Origin: Rhizobium grahamii | Lineage (GTDB): Bacteria; Pseudomonadota; Alphaproteobacteria; Rhizobiales; Rhizobiaceae | Length of the DNA stretch: 64,000 nt | NCBI RefSeq assembly: GCF_009498215.1 | Contig: NZ_CP043498.1 | Span: 1,426,001-1,490,000, forward strand | Reading direction: 5' to 3' | Shown here: in pieces, positions 31,406 through 45,017 of the stretch | Numbering within the stretch: the stretch's first letter is position 1 | Layout: every line of letters begins with the position of its first letter | The notes under the pieces: generated by a model | Databases searched by the model: none | The model's input: the letters and a program-made list of their open reading frames with translations, nothing else | What the model was told of the DNA's origin: nothing | Made by a program: the position numbers and the translations under genes

Positions 31406-31936
31406 TCACTCGCCCTTGGCGATCAGGACCATCGTGTTCTTCAGCGAATTCGGCGGCTGGCCTGCATCGCCTTCGGTGATCACGTCGTCGATGACCGAAT
31501 TGCTTCCCTCGTCGATCACCTCGAAGCGAACCGTGGTGACCGCCTGCTTGTCGGATCCGTCGTCCATGCAGGTCGCCTTCTTGAAGGTGACCACGACCTC
31601 GGTCGTCCCGTTCACCGCGGCCTTCGGCGCATAGGCGAGGTCTTGCAACGGGCACGCATCCTGGCCGTTGACGATGACATCGTAATCAAAGGGCGAAATG
31701 CCGTCCTCATCGGCCGCCGGGTTCTGCACCGCCGCCCTGTATTTCGTGACGAAATCCTTGCTGTAGAGCCGTGTCAGACGGCTGTCGTCGAAGATGTCGA
31801 CCCAGTCGCTGTCCGTGCCTGACCAGTTCTTGATTGTCGCGTCCATGATCTCCTTGACAGGAGCTGTCGGATCTCCCGAGAAAGCCGGGGCTGAAACACT
31901 GAGGAGAACGGCAAAAGTGAGGGCAAACTTCTTCAT
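31406..31936 (-). CDS. Secreted protein of unknown function (DUF3828-like)
   Basis: A 176-residue exported protein. A signal peptide of 20 residues ([20 protein letters not shown]) precedes the mature start G-D-P-T-A-P-V. The mature domain has '[12 protein letters not shown]', '[14 protein letters not shown]'-like acid-rich segments and two cysteines. The overall pattern is like small NTF2-like DUF3828 periplasmic proteins, but I am not certain. It is divergent from icd across 189 bases and terminates near the FUSC gene. Confidence 0.7.
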   Translation of the reverse strand: MKKFALTFAVLLSVSAPAFSGDPTAPVKEIMDATIKNWSGTDSDWVDIFDDSRLTRLYSKDFVTKYRAAVQNPAADEDGISPFDYDVIVNGQDACPLQDLAYAPKAAVNGTTEVVVTFKKATCMDDGSDKQAVTTVRFEVIDEGSNSVIDDVITEGDAGQPPNSLKNTMVLIAKGE

Positions 31937-32125
31937 GGCGAGATATCCGGGGCAATGGACTCGCGGCGGAGACTAGCCATTTTCCTCTGCTTGGCAATGC
32001 CGCAAAAACGCACGTTGCCGCGACGCTTGCGGCTTTGCACTCCCGGCTCACAATGCTATAGCGCTCGGGATTTCATATCACCCACCCGGGACGCCCGTCC
32101 CTCCAAGCTTAAACGAGGCAGATAC

Positions 32126-33337
32126 ATGAAGAAGATCAAGGTCGCCAATCCCGTCGCCGATCTCGACGGCGATGAAATGACTCGCATCATTTGGCAGCTC
32201 ATCAAGGATAAGCTGATCCATCCGTATCTCGACCTCGACATCGACTATTTCGACCTTTCCGTCGAAAACCGCGACGCCACCAACGACCAGGTGACGATCG
32301 ACGCCGCCAACGCCATCAAGAAGCACGGCGTCGGCATCAAGTGCGCGACGATCACGCCTGATGAAGACCGCGTCAAGGAATTCAACCTCAAGCAGATGTG
32401 GAAGAGCCCGAACGGCACGATCCGCAACATCCTCGGCGGCGTTATCTTCCGCGAGCCGATCATCTGCCAAAACGTTCCGCGCCTCGTTCCCGGCTGGACC
32501 AAGCCGATCGTTGTCGGCCGTCACGCCTTCGGCGACCAGTACCGCGCCACCGATTTCAAATTTCCGGGCAAGGGCAAGCTGACCATAAAGTTCGTCGGTG
32601 AAGACGGCCAGGTCATCGAAAAGGAAGTCTTCGACGCTCCGGGCGCCGGCGTGGCCATGGCCATGTACAACCTCGACGAGTCGATCCGCGAATTCGCCCG
32701 CGCCTCGATGATGTACGGCCTGATGCGCAAGTGGCCGGTCTACCTGTCGACCAAGAACACCATCCTGAAGGCCTATGACGGCCGCTTCAAGGACATCTTC
32801 GAAGAAGTCTACCAGACCGAATTCAAGGCCAAGTTCGACGAGATCGGCATCACCTACGAACACCGCCTGATCGACGACATGGTTGCTTCCGCTCTGAAGT
32901 GGTCCGGCGGCTACGTCTGGGCGTGCAAGAACTACGACGGCGACGTCCAGTCCGACACGGTTGCCCAGGGCTTCGGCTCGCTCGGCCTGATGACCTCCGT
33001 TCTCCTGACGCCCGATGGCAAGACCGTCGAAGCTGAAGCTGCGCACGGCACGGTTACGCGCCACTACCGCCAGCACCAGAAGGGCCAGGAAACCTCGACG
33101 AACTCGATCGCCTCGATCTTCGCCTGGACCCGCGGCCTCGCGCATCGCGCCAAGCTGGACGACAACGCCGAACTCGCGAAGTTTGCGGCAACGCTCGAAA
33201 AGGTCTGCGTCGACACCGTCGAAGCCGGCTTCATGACCAAGGACCTGGCGCTGCTCATCGGTCCCGATCAGCCTTGGCTCTCGACCACCGCCTTCCTCGA
33301 CAAGATCGACGAGAACCTGCAGAAGGCGATGGCATAA
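32126..33337 (+). CDS. icd: NADP-dependent isocitrate dehydrogenase
   Basis: A 403-residue homodimeric isocitrate dehydrogenase of the eukaryote-like type ([20 protein letters not shown]). It oxidises isocitrate to 2-oxoglutarate in the TCA cycle and makes NADPH. Motifs include '[31 protein letters not shown]', '[20 protein letters not shown]' and '[14 protein letters not shown]' with the NADP-specific region. ACGAGGCAGATAC precedes the ATG; the open frame reaches further upstream but without family similarity. A strong terminator follows. Confidence 0.97.
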   Translation: MKKIKVANPVADLDGDEMTRIIWQLIKDKLIHPYLDLDIDYFDLSVENRDATNDQVTIDAANAIKKHGVGIKCATITPDEDRVKEFNLKQMWKSPNGTIRNILGGVIFREPIICQNVPRLVPGWTKPIVVGRHAFGDQYRATDFKFPGKGKLTIKFVGEDGQVIEKEVFDAPGAGVAMAMYNLDESIREFARASMMYGLMRKWPVYLSTKNTILKAYDGRFKDIFEEVYQTEFKAKFDEIGITYEHRLIDDMVASALKWSGGYVWACKNYDGDVQSDTVAQGFGSLGLMTSVLLTPDGKTVEAEAAHGTVTRHYRQHQKGQETSTNSIASIFAWTRGLAHRAKLDDNAELAKFAATLEKVCVDTVEAGFMTKDLALLIGPDQPWLSTTAFLDKIDENLQKAMA

Positions 33338-33360
33338 GCCAGACGCAAATATCAGAATGG

Positions 33361-33390
33361 ACGGCGGGGATTTCCCCGCCGTTTTCGTTT
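33361..33390 (+). terminator. Rho-independent terminator of icd
   Basis: A 9-bp stem (ACGGCGGGG / CCCCGCCGT) with a tetraloop-like turn is followed by TTTTCGTTT, 23 bases after icd and 30 before the GNAT gene start. Confidence 0.88.
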
Positions 33391-33419
33391 CAGGACAAGA
33401 TAACAAGGGAACAACTGGA

Positions 33420-33866
33420 ATGACCGCGACTATCAGACCACTTCAGCCTTCCGAGCGCGCGGCCTGGGAACCGCTGTGGCTCGCCTACCAGCGCTTTTAT
33501 GAAGTCGTCATTCCCGACGAAACGACCGACCTGACATGGAGCCGGTTCCACGACCCTGCCGAGGACATGCATGCGCTCGGCGCATTCGATCCCGAGGGAA
33601 AACTTGTCGGCATCGTCCATGCCATCTTCCATCGCTCGACCTGGTTGCCGAAATGGACGTGCTATCTTCAGGACCTCTACGTGGAAGGCGATCAGCGCGG
33701 CCTCGGCACCGGTGCTGCCCTGATCGATGCGGTCGCCGACCTTGCGCGGGAAAATGGCGCCGGGCGGCTCTACTGGATGACGCATGAAACCAACGCGACC
33801 GCCCGAAAATTATATGACCGGATCGCCACGCGCTCCGGCTTCATCCAGTATCGCAAGGCGCTTTGA
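33420..33866 (+). CDS. GNAT-family N-acetyltransferase
   Basis: A 148-residue acetyltransferase with the acetyl-CoA-binding P-loop region 'LYVEGDQRGLGTGAALIDAVADLA' (motif A, Q/R-x-x-G-x-G/A) and the C-terminal 'NATARKLYDRIATRSGFIQYRK' (motif B). The substrate is unknown; an amino acid, amine or antibiotic is possible. The ATG at 33420 has AAGGGAACAACTGG upstream. It follows icd after its terminator. Confidence 0.87.
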   Translation: MTATIRPLQPSERAAWEPLWLAYQRFYEVVIPDETTDLTWSRFHDPAEDMHALGAFDPEGKLVGIVHAIFHRSTWLPKWTCYLQDLYVEGDQRGLGTGAALIDAVADLARENGAGRLYWMTHETNATARKLYDRIATRSGFIQYRKAL

Positions 33867-33974
33867 TCGAACACGCGGACTTTGCTTCGATCCGCGCTGT
33901 CCTATTTCCAGGCTGACGGTCGGGATGGGCTGCGTCGAGGGGTAACGATGATAATGCAACAGCAGGAGGAACGA

Positions 33975-34595
33975 ATGGCAGAGGAACTGACGCTCTACAC
34001 AAACCCGATGTCGCGCGGCCGCATCGCCCGCTGGATGCTGGAAGAGACCGGCGTACCGTATACGACGGAGATCGTCGGCTTCGACGGCGCGATGAAGTCA
34101 CCCGAGTATCTCGCCGTAAACCCCATGGGCAAGGTGCCCGCGATCCGTCACGGCAAGACCATCGTGACCGAATGCGCGGCGATATGCGCCTACCTCGCCG
34201 ACACCTTTCCGGAAGTGGAGCTCGCCCCGAAGCCGGAGGAACGTGGCAACTACTATCGCTGGATGTTCTTTGCAGCCGGGCCGCTCGAAGCCGCAGCGAC
34301 CAACAAGGCGCTGGGCTTCGAAACACCGGCCGACAAGAGCCGCATGGCGGGTTATGGCAGCTTCTCGGATGTCATGAACACATTGGAGAAGGCCGTCGGT
34401 GCCTCGCCCTATATCGCCGGCAACCGCTTCACTGCGGCTGACGTCTATGTCGGCTCGCATATCGGCTGGGGCATGGGCTTCGGCACGATCGAGAAGCGTC
34501 AGGCTTTCGTCGATTATTTCGGCCGCCTGATGGAACGTCCCAGCTACAAGCGGGCGTCGGAAATAGACGACGTTTCCATGAAGGCGGCCGAATAG
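33975..34595 (+). CDS. Glutathione S-transferase family protein
   Basis: A 206-residue GST. The N-terminal thioredoxin-like domain ends in 'PMGKVPAIRHGKTIVTECAAICAYLAD', with the glutathione-binding cis-proline and E-C/S motif. A helical C-terminal domain contains 'YIAGNRFTAADVYVG'. Active residues in the N-terminal 'YTNPMSRGRIARWML' suggest a beta/omega-like class with Ser rather than Cys. AGGAGGAACGA precedes the ATG. The substrate is unknown. Its stop almost touches that of the convergent AraC gene. Confidence 0.87.
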   Translation: MAEELTLYTNPMSRGRIARWMLEETGVPYTTEIVGFDGAMKSPEYLAVNPMGKVPAIRHGKTIVTECAAICAYLADTFPEVELAPKPEERGNYYRWMFFAAGPLEAAATNKALGFETPADKSRMAGYGSFSDVMNTLEKAVGASPYIAGNRFTAADVYVGSHIGWGMGFGTIEKRQAFVDYFGRLMERPSYKRASEIDDVSMKAAE

Positions 34596-34596
34596 G

Positions 34597-35448
34597 CTAG
34601 CCAAGCGGCATGTAGATCTCGGTCAGAAGCTCCGTCGGCGGTACATCGCGAGGGTTGTTGAGGTATTCCTCGAACATCAGACTGTCGCGTAGCTGCCGGC
34701 CGGAGGCGGGCAGCCACTCCGCGTAGAGCCACAGGTAGGCCTTGTGCATATCGGCATACGGCCCCTTGTGCCGCAGGACGGCATACTCGCCGCCATCAAG
34801 CATCTGGGCCTGCAGTGGCGGCGCGACAGCAACCTCCCCATCAGTGCTCACGCACGCGATGGAGCGCAGCTTGTCGGCCGGCACGATATCGGGATCGTCG
34901 AAGTACACACCGATCATCCGCATCGTTGGCTTCGCCAATCCGCGGACATGCAGGGTGCCGAACAGTGTCTCGAAGGCCTGGCCGATCTGCATGTAGGAGC
35001 CGAAGTGCGGTACGCCAATCAATTGAATTGGCTCAATCTTGCGTAAGGTAACATCAAACATCGCTGTGATCTTTCCGTTAGGTGAAGGTTCAAACGCTGT
35101 GTGACTACCCTTCTTCCGGTATTGCGCCGGCGGCATGCCGTAGACCGACTTGAAAATACGGTTGAATGACTGGAGGTTGGGATAGCCTGATCGCTTTGCA
35201 ATGTCCCCAACTGAAAGATGCGTGCCCACAATATCGCCTGCGGCACGATGCAGCCGCAACCGCTTTACGGTCGCGGCAAGCGTCTCGCCATGAATGGCAC
35301 GGTAGACCCTATGCCAGTGATAGCTCGACATGCAGGCGATCTCCGCAAGCTTGTCCATATCCAGCTCTTCGTCGAGATGAGTGTGGATATGGGCCGATAC
35401 CCGGCGAAGCCGGGCTTCATAGAGCGTCCATGCCGTTGCGCCATTCAT
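34597..35448 (-). CDS. AraC-family regulator with GyrI-like effector domain
   Basis: A 283-residue regulator. The N-terminal AraC DNA-binding pair of helix-turn-helix motifs ('LDMDKLAEIACMSSYHWHRVYRA', 'VGDIAKRSGYPNLQSFNRIFKSVYGMPPAQYRK') is followed by a GyrI-like small-molecule-binding domain from about residue 125, as in Rob/BmrR-type proteins. AAGAGG precedes the ATG at 35448. Its targets are not evident; the convergent GST is a candidate only by position. Confidence 0.9.
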   Translation of the reverse strand: MNGATAWTLYEARLRRVSAHIHTHLDEELDMDKLAEIACMSSYHWHRVYRAIHGETLAATVKRLRLHRAAGDIVGTHLSVGDIAKRSGYPNLQSFNRIFKSVYGMPPAQYRKKGSHTAFEPSPNGKITAMFDVTLRKIEPIQLIGVPHFGSYMQIGQAFETLFGTLHVRGLAKPTMRMIGVYFDDPDIVPADKLRSIACVSTDGEVAVAPPLQAQMLDGGEYAVLRHKGPYADMHKAYLWLYAEWLPASGRQLRDSLMFEEYLNNPRDVPPTELLTEIYMPLG

Positions 35449-35530
35449 GTCAGAACCTCTTGCAAACCGATCGGCCACACAGAACCATAGCGTGATTTGA
35501 CAAATCCTGCGGACTTCGACGACCACGCAA

Positions 35531-35558
35531 AGAAAAAGGCGGGATCAACCCGCCTTTC
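35531..35558 (-). terminator. Rho-independent terminator of alaS
   Basis: A 9-bp stem (AAAGGCGGG / CCCGCCTTT) with a five-base loop (35535-35557) gives TTTTTCTTT on the minus strand, 26 bases beyond the alaS stop. It lies between the AraC gene and alaS. Confidence 0.85.
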
Positions 35559-35583
35559 CAAAAATCGATGTAGTTCGGTACGC

Positions 35584-38244
<2,661 letters not shown>

Positions 38245-38330
38245 GCTATGCCCTTCAATGCTGCCGTAAAGGCAGGTCTAAGCTTAAATTCAGTGGCTTT
38301 TATCGTCCGCGTTAACCACTGTCCAGCAGA

Positions 38331-38374
38331 CAAACAAAACCGGCCGCATTCTGATCAAGGAACACGGCCGGTTT
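38331..38374 (-). terminator. Terminator of recA
   Basis: A 10-bp stem (AAACCGGCCG / CGGCCGGTTT, 38337-38346 with 38365-38374) with an 18-base loop is followed on the minus strand by GTTTTGTTTG, about 25 bases after recA. Confidence 0.75.
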
Positions 38375-38397
38375 CAAACGATTAAGTTGCCTAAGGC

Positions 38398-39477
<1,080 letters not shown>

Positions 39478-39545
39478 TCGATCCACCTTTAGGTTATTGA
39501 AGCCGCTCAAGCAATGTTGCCGCCAATGTCGATTTTGTACTGGAT

Positions 39546-39562
39546 TTGTTCCCATAAGGCAA
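39546..39562 (-). promoter_or_regulatory. Candidate SOS (LexA) box of recA
   Basis: TTG-TTCCCATAAGG-CAA fits the TTG-N11-CAA SOS consensus that I recall for Rhizobium recA. It also contains one GTTC half of the alternative GTTC-N7-GTTC alphaproteobacterial SOS box. It lies 69-85 bases upstream of the recA start codon. Confidence 0.6.
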
Positions 39563-39716
39563 GCGCCATTCAAATTATTGAAATAACAAGGTAAAATGCC
39601 GTGTGTTCTAGATTTGTTTTAACAAAGCAAAGCAATGGCTTAGCGACTGCCCTGCTGGCGCCGCCGGTGCTGAAGTGCGGGACGATTCGAACTGAGACGG
39701 AATTGAAGGTCAGGTA

Positions 39717-40661
39717 ATGCGGAAGAAGATTCTCGTTCTCGGCGGCGCTCATATCGACCGGCGCGGCCGCATCTCCGGACAGACGGCGGAAGGCGCGAGC
39801 AACCCCGGGACGTGGTTCGAGGAGCCGGGCGGCGGCGGCTTCAATGCAGCCCGCAATCTGGCCAGGCTCGGCTTTGACGTGACATTGATATCGCCTCGCG
39901 GCGGCGACCCGACCGGAGAGATGGTCAGCGAGGCCGCGGATTTCGCCGGCGTCATCGATCGCCCTTTCGTCTTTCTCGACCGCAAGACGCCGAGTTACAC
40001 GGCAATCATCGAACGGGACGGCAATCTGGTCATCGCGCTGGCCGACATGGACCTTTACCAGATGTTCGTGCCAAGACGCCTGTCGATCCGCTCCATCCGC
40101 GATGCTTTTGCCGAAACCGACTTCATCCTCTTCGATGCCAACCTGCCTGCGGAAACGCTGCATGCGATCGTCGCGCGCGCTGGCGCGCTCGGCAAGCGCA
40201 CTGGCGCCATCGCGATCTCGCCCGCCAAGGCAATCAAGCTGCAAGCCTGCCTCAATGGTCTCGACTACCTGTTCCTTAACGAAGCGGAAGCCGCGGCGCT
40301 GACGGGAGAGCGGCCGAACGACCCTGCTCACTGGGCGTCACTCCTCAGGGACATCGGTTTGAAGGGCGGGGTTGTGACCCGGGGCCAGCGGGAGCTCATC
40401 GCTTTTGAAGGAACGCGCGTCGTGGCGCTTCAGCCGGCAACGGTCGACAATGTCGCTGATGTCACCGGCGCCGGCGACTCCATGGCTGCGGGCGTGATCG
40501 CGGCGCTTCTCAACGACATGCCGATCTCGGATGCGGTTCGCCAGGGTGCCGCCGCAGCCGCCCTCACCGTCCAGTCGCCGCATGCGGTCAACGAAAACCT
40601 CTCCGTCGATCTGCTGAAGGAAACGCTTGCACTTGTCCCGCAGGCGAGAATTCTGCATTGA
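39717..40661 (+). CDS. PfkB-family carbohydrate kinase (likely pseudouridine kinase)
   Basis: A 314-residue sugar/nucleoside kinase. The ribokinase signatures are the N-terminal 'GGAHIDRRGRISG..WFEEPGGGGFNAARNLARLG' and the C-terminal 'VADVTGAGDSMAAGVIAAL' with the catalytic Asp. The next gene, 28 bases downstream, is pseudouridine-5'-phosphate glycosidase, so a pseudouridine kinase (PsuK/YeiC) role is likely: pseudouridine is phosphorylated and then split to uracil and ribose 5-phosphate. Substrate specificity is inferred from this context only. Confidence 0.85.
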   Translation: MRKKILVLGGAHIDRRGRISGQTAEGASNPGTWFEEPGGGGFNAARNLARLGFDVTLISPRGGDPTGEMVSEAADFAGVIDRPFVFLDRKTPSYTAIIERDGNLVIALADMDLYQMFVPRRLSIRSIRDAFAETDFILFDANLPAETLHAIVARAGALGKRTGAIAISPAKAIKLQACLNGLDYLFLNEAEAAALTGERPNDPAHWASLLRDIGLKGGVVTRGQRELIAFEGTRVVALQPATVDNVADVTGAGDSMAAGVIAALLNDMPISDAVRQGAAAAALTVQSPHAVNENLSVDLLKETLALVPQARILH

Positions 40662-40689
40662 AGCGCAATACGATGAAATGGAAGCTACA

Positions 40690-41616
40690 ATGACGAAACA
40701 GGTCTCCCCCCTCCTTCCGATTGTCTATTCGAAGGAAGTCGCAAGCGCCAAGCAGCGCGGCGCGCCGATCGTGGCTCTGGAATCGACGATCATCACCCAC
40801 GGCATGCCCTATCCCGGAAACATCGAAATGGCGCGCAGCGTCGAATCGATCATCCGCGAACAGGGCGCCGTCCCGGCAACGATCGCCGTCATCCACGGCA
40901 CGCTGCATGTCGGCCTGGAGCCGGACCAGCTTGAGCAGCTGGCGCAGGCAAAGGATGTGCTGAAAGTATCGCGCGCCGACCTCGCTTTTGCGATCGCGGA
41001 GCGCCGGCACGGCGCCACCACCGTCGCCGCGACAATGATCGCTGCGGAGCTCGCAGGCATCAAGGTCTTCGCGACAGGCGGCATCGGCGGCGTGCACCGG
41101 GGCGCCGAGGAGAGCTTCGATATCTCCGCCGACCTCGAGGAACTGGGCCGCACCGGCGTGATCGTCGTCTGCGCCGGCGCCAAGGCGATCCTCGACATTC
41201 CGAAGACGCTCGAAGTGCTGGAAACATCAGGCGTGCCCGTTGTGACCTATGAGAGCGAGGAATTCCCCGCTTTCTGGTCGCGCTCCTCCGGCCTGCGCAG
41301 CCCGCTGACGCTGAATAGCCCCGCGGCAATCGCCAACTTCCAGAACGTCCGCGAGCAGCTCGGCATCGATGGCGGCATGCTGATTGCAAATCCCGTTCCG
41401 GAAGCGGACGAGATTCCGCGCGAGGAAATGGAAATCTATATCGAGCGCGCGCTCGATAGTGCCGAACGCGACGAGATCAGCGGCAAATCAGTCACGCCGT
41501 ACCTGCTGAGCACGATCTTCGATCTCACCGACGGTCAGAGCCTGAAGACCAACATCGCTCTGGTTGAAAATAACGCCCGCCTCGCGGCCGAGATCGCAGT
41601 CGCCCTCGGCGGCTGA
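40690..41616 (+). CDS. psuG: Pseudouridine-5'-phosphate glycosidase
   Basis: A 308-residue enzyme of the PsuG/IndA family that reversibly cleaves the C-C glycosidic bond of pseudouridine 5'-phosphate to uracil and ribose 5-phosphate. Motifs are 'VALESTIITHGMPYPGN', 'GATTVAATMIAAELAGIKVFATGGIGGVHRG' (Mn/phosphate site) and 'SSGLRSPLTLNSP'. I use the ATG at 40690 (MTKQVSP); a nearby ATG at 40678 is an alternative. It forms a two-gene operon with the kinase upstream. Confidence 0.94.
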   Translation: MTKQVSPLLPIVYSKEVASAKQRGAPIVALESTIITHGMPYPGNIEMARSVESIIREQGAVPATIAVIHGTLHVGLEPDQLEQLAQAKDVLKVSRADLAFAIAERRHGATTVAATMIAAELAGIKVFATGGIGGVHRGAEESFDISADLEELGRTGVIVVCAGAKAILDIPKTLEVLETSGVPVVTYESEEFPAFWSRSSGLRSPLTLNSPAAIANFQNVREQLGIDGGMLIANPVPEADEIPREEMEIYIERALDSAERDEISGKSVTPYLLSTIFDLTDGQSLKTNIALVENNARLAAEIAVALGG

Positions 41617-41669
41617 TGGCAACCTGAGGAGGCGTTCAGGCGCCTCCTCGACGCCAGACCAGGTCCGGA

Positions 41670-42050
41670 TCAGCGAAGTAGTTCGCCTCGCGCATGGCGA
41701 GATAGCGCCAGCCACTGAAAGAAGTACACGGCGCCTATGAACGCGACGATGCAAAGCAGCGCAATGCCTGCCATCGGCCCGACACTGTAAGCTAATATGG
41801 CTGTCCGCAGCACGACCACAGCCCCGAACGTGCAAGTCCACGCCAGGTAGACGCGTGAAAACCATGTCCAGAACCACCCGCTGAACAGCTCGCGCTCAAA
41901 GGCGTAAAGCAAAACGCCGATGGTGGAAAACAAGCCCAGACACATGCTGCCGATCATCATCATTTGCGATCGCGGCACGCCGCTCAAATCGGCACAGACG
42001 CTCCAGACGTAAGACAGAGCCACCAACACAGCAAAGATTTTCCAGCGCAC
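41670..42050 (-). CDS. Small integral membrane protein of unknown function
   Basis: A 126-residue hydrophobic protein with about four membrane helices (for example 'WKIFAVLVALSYVWSV', 'MMMIGSMCLGLFSTIGVLLYAF', 'LAWTCTFGAVVVLRTAIL', 'GIALLCIVAFIGAVYFFQWLAL'). I choose the GTG at 42050 because GGGAGG sits five bases upstream; an ATG 10 codons further lacks a ribosome-binding site. It is convergent with psuG and lies downstream of cckA on the same strand. No family is recognised. Confidence 0.65.
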   Translation of the reverse strand: MRWKIFAVLVALSYVWSVCADLSGVPRSQMMMIGSMCLGLFSTIGVLLYAFERELFSGWFWTWFSRVYLAWTCTFGAVVVLRTAILAYSVGPMAGIALLCIVAFIGAVYFFQWLALSRHARGELLR

Positions 42051-42130
42051 GATCGCCTCCCGGTTGCGATCTCGTAGCACGCAATCGCTAATATCCAGAT
42101 CGCATAGCGCCTAAAAATCTAAGTATCGAA

Positions 42131-44731
42131 CTAGCTGTCCAGAGTCTCCTTGACGACAACAGCCAGCTGTTTCAGCGAGAATGGCTTCGGAAGGAACCCG
42201 AACTTGGACTCCGGCGGTAGATTGCGCGCGAAGGCATCTTCCGCATAGCCGGAAACGAAGATGAACTTCAGGTCCGGATATTTCTTGCGCAGCTCACGCA
42301 GAAGCGACGGTCCGTCCATCTCAGGCATCACGACGTCGGAGACGACGATATCGACCTTGCCATCGAGCTCGTCCATGATGTCGAGTGCCTCGACGCCAGA
42401 TCCAGCCTCGTGAACGGTGTAGCCGCGCGTTTCCAGCATTCGCTTTCCACCGCGACGAACCGCCTCTTCATCCTCCACCAGCAGGATGACGGCAGAACCT
42501 GTCAGATCTTCCGGGGCTTCAGCGGCAGCCGGCGCTGCCGAAGATGCGGCCTGCGCGGATGGCGTGACGGCCTCAGCCTCGGCAACGATCGCCGGTTCGA
42601 CGATGTGGCGCGGCAGGAACACGCGGAAGGTCGTGCCCTTGCCGACCTCGGACTCCGGCTGGATGTAGCCGCCGGATTGCTTGACGATGCCGTAAACCAT
42701 CGCAAGGCCGAGGCCCGTTCCCTTGCCCACTTCCTTGGTGGTGAAGAACGGCTCGAAGATCTTGTCCATGATCTCAGGCGCGATGCCGGTTCCGTTGTCG
42801 GAAACCTCGATCAGGACCATGTCCTCGTTCGGCATGTAGGAGTAGTTGTAGGCAGCGACCTCAGCCGCGGTGACGTTCTTCGTCCGAACCGTCAGCTTGC
42901 CGCCCTGCGGCATCGCATCGCGCGCGTTGACGCAAAGGTTGATCAGCACCTGCTCGAACTGTGACAGATCCGTCTTCACCGGCCAGAGGTCGCGTCCGTA
43001 CTCGACATCGAGCTTGACGTTGGTTCCCGACAGCAGTCGGTCCACCAGCATCCGGAGATCGCCGACGACATCGGTCAAATTGAGCACGCTCGGCCGCATC
43101 GTCTGCTTGCGCGAGAACGCCAGCAACTGCCGCACGAGAACGGCCGCACGATTGGCGTTCCGCTTGATCTCCATGAGATCGGCAAAGCCCGGATCGGCAG
43201 GGCGGGCCTGCAGCAGCAGGTGATCGGACGACAAGAGGATCGCGGTCAGAACGTTGTTGAAGTCGTGCGCGATGCCGCCCGCCAGTGTGCCGACGGCATT
43301 CATCTTCTGCGTCTGCGCCATCTGCGCTTCGAGAGCCTTTTGCTCCGTCACTTCAACGGCATAGACGATCGCGGCCTCTTCCGGAGCTTCGTCGCTCTGG
43401 TCGATCACCGCATTGACGTAGAAACGGAAATGCCGGGAATCGTCTGCCGCCGTCTTGGAATCCAGCGGTGCGATATCGCCCTGCCGGTCCTTGGCCGCAG
43501 CCAGTGCCTGCTGCAGCCGCGGCTTGTCGACGTCCTGCACGATCGTCTCGAAGAGCGCGCCGTTCTCGACGTCGTCGCGCGACACGATGCCGGAAAAGAG
43601 CTTCAGGAATGGCGCGTTGGTGCGCAGGATGCGACCATTGCCATCGACCGAAGCAATCGCCATCGGCGTGTTGTTGAAGAAACGCGTAAAGCGCATGACA
43701 GCGGCCGAAGCGGACTGATCGCTTTCGCCGTTCGACCGGCGCGTCAGCACGATGGTCCGGCTTTCGCCTGGCGCACCGTCCCGCATGGAAGTGACGCTGT
43801 GAACGATCTCAACCGGAACGCTCTGGCCGTTGGACTTCTTGAGGTCAAGATCGAGCGTGACCGTCTTCTTGAGACCGGGTTCGGCCTGAACCGACTGAAT
43901 GAGCGCCAGCCCCTCGCCCGCAACGAGATCGCCGATAGTCATCGAACCCGGCACGAATTTCGTAAGATCGATCCCCAGCCATTCGGCGAGCGTCGCGTTC
44001 AGATAGAAGATCTCGCCCTTGCGACCGGCCGAGAAGAATCCCGCCGGCGCGTGATCGAGATAATCGATCGCGTTCTGAAGCTCCTTGAAGAAACGCTCCT
44101 GATCGTCGCGGTCCGACGTGATGTCGCTGATCTGCCAGATGCGCAGCGGCTTGCCGCCGCCCTCCTGACCCTCAAGAATTCGCGCCTTCAGGCGGTACCA
44201 GTGAGCGCCGGAGCCGTTGTTGGAAGGACCGAGCGCGCGCAGAAGCCGAAATTCCTCGCGGCCTTCCTTGCCTTCTCTCAAACCATTGGAAAGACGATAA
44301 AGAGCTTCGTTCGACTCGCGATGGCGCGACAGGAGCGCCTCGAGCGTCTGGACCTCAGTGGATTTCCTTGCCCCCGTCAGCTGTCCGTAGGCGGCGTTGG
44401 CGTAGACGATACGCCCCTTGTCGTCGGTGATCAGAGAACCGTCAGGATGGCTGTTGAGAAAGGCGCGGGCCAGACTGTCCGACTGCCGTTGCGGCATCAC
44501 TTCGATAAAACCGATGATCGACGAGACAAGGAAAAATATGCCGACCATCGCCAGCACGCCAAGCACGCCAAGCACCATCTCGTTATCGAGCGACCGCTTG
44601 AAGACCACAAAGGCGGCAGCGGCGGCGATTAGCACCAGGGCGAGCAAAACAATGCGCAAAGCGGTCCCTGCCCGGCCTCCACGGTCCAGGAGCGGTTCCC
44701 TAAAATTATCGGCCTGACGCGATTTCGTCAT
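42131..44731 (-). CDS. cckA: Cell-cycle hybrid histidine kinase CckA
   Basis: An 866-residue hybrid kinase. There are two N-terminal membrane helices (about residues 25-45 and 53-75), then PAS-like domains up to about residue 470. The histidine kinase core has GGIAHDFNN (H489) and the N, G1 and G2 boxes (about 600-710). An Ala/Pro-rich linker leads to a receiver domain with D799 in [12 protein letters not shown]. The whole matches CckA, the essential alphaproteobacterial cell-cycle phosphorelay kinase that feeds ChpT and CtrA. CtrA-type motifs occur elsewhere in this window. It is divergent from the FliO-like gene. Confidence 0.93.
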   Translation of the reverse strand: MTKSRQADNFREPLLDRGGRAGTALRIVLLALVLIAAAAAFVVFKRSLDNEMVLGVLGVLAMVGIFFLVSSIIGFIEVMPQRQSDSLARAFLNSHPDGSLITDDKGRIVYANAAYGQLTGARKSTEVQTLEALLSRHRESNEALYRLSNGLREGKEGREEFRLLRALGPSNNGSGAHWYRLKARILEGQEGGGKPLRIWQISDITSDRDDQERFFKELQNAIDYLDHAPAGFFSAGRKGEIFYLNATLAEWLGIDLTKFVPGSMTIGDLVAGEGLALIQSVQAEPGLKKTVTLDLDLKKSNGQSVPVEIVHSVTSMRDGAPGESRTIVLTRRSNGESDQSASAAVMRFTRFFNNTPMAIASVDGNGRILRTNAPFLKLFSGIVSRDDVENGALFETIVQDVDKPRLQQALAAAKDRQGDIAPLDSKTAADDSRHFRFYVNAVIDQSDEAPEEAAIVYAVEVTEQKALEAQMAQTQKMNAVGTLAGGIAHDFNNVLTAILLSSDHLLLQARPADPGFADLMEIKRNANRAAVLVRQLLAFSRKQTMRPSVLNLTDVVGDLRMLVDRLLSGTNVKLDVEYGRDLWPVKTDLSQFEQVLINLCVNARDAMPQGGKLTVRTKNVTAAEVAAYNYSYMPNEDMVLIEVSDNGTGIAPEIMDKIFEPFFTTKEVGKGTGLGLAMVYGIVKQSGGYIQPESEVGKGTTFRVFLPRHIVEPAIVAEAEAVTPSAQAASSAAPAAAEAPEDLTGSAVILLVEDEEAVRRGGKRMLETRGYTVHEAGSGVEALDIMDELDGKVDIVVSDVVMPEMDGPSLLRELRKKYPDLKFIFVSGYAEDAFARNLPPESKFGFLPKPFSLKQLAVVVKETLDS

Positions 44732-45017
44732 CTAGTCCCTCGCATTGCCCGCCGGCCTTCATTCGCACCAGAGAGACGAAGCAGGAATCAGGCACATTAC
44801 CTCCTTCTTAGCAATTTGCTGCTTCACCAAAAACACCGCAGACTGTGAAGAGTGATTGAATTCACAAGGAACAGCGCCACTTTTGCCCCTTTAACGCCTC
44901 GCTGTAGCACGCGCATAGTTCGGCTTCCAACCGTTGCCGACTGGACAAGGCACACGCATCTTGTCTACGAAGCTGAAAAGTCGTCATGTGGTTGAAACCG
45001 CAAAGGAGTAACTGAAG

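Noticed and set aside
43220..44632. A 470-residue plus-strand ORF inside cckA
   Set aside because: It is antisense to the well-supported CckA kinase and has no start signal.
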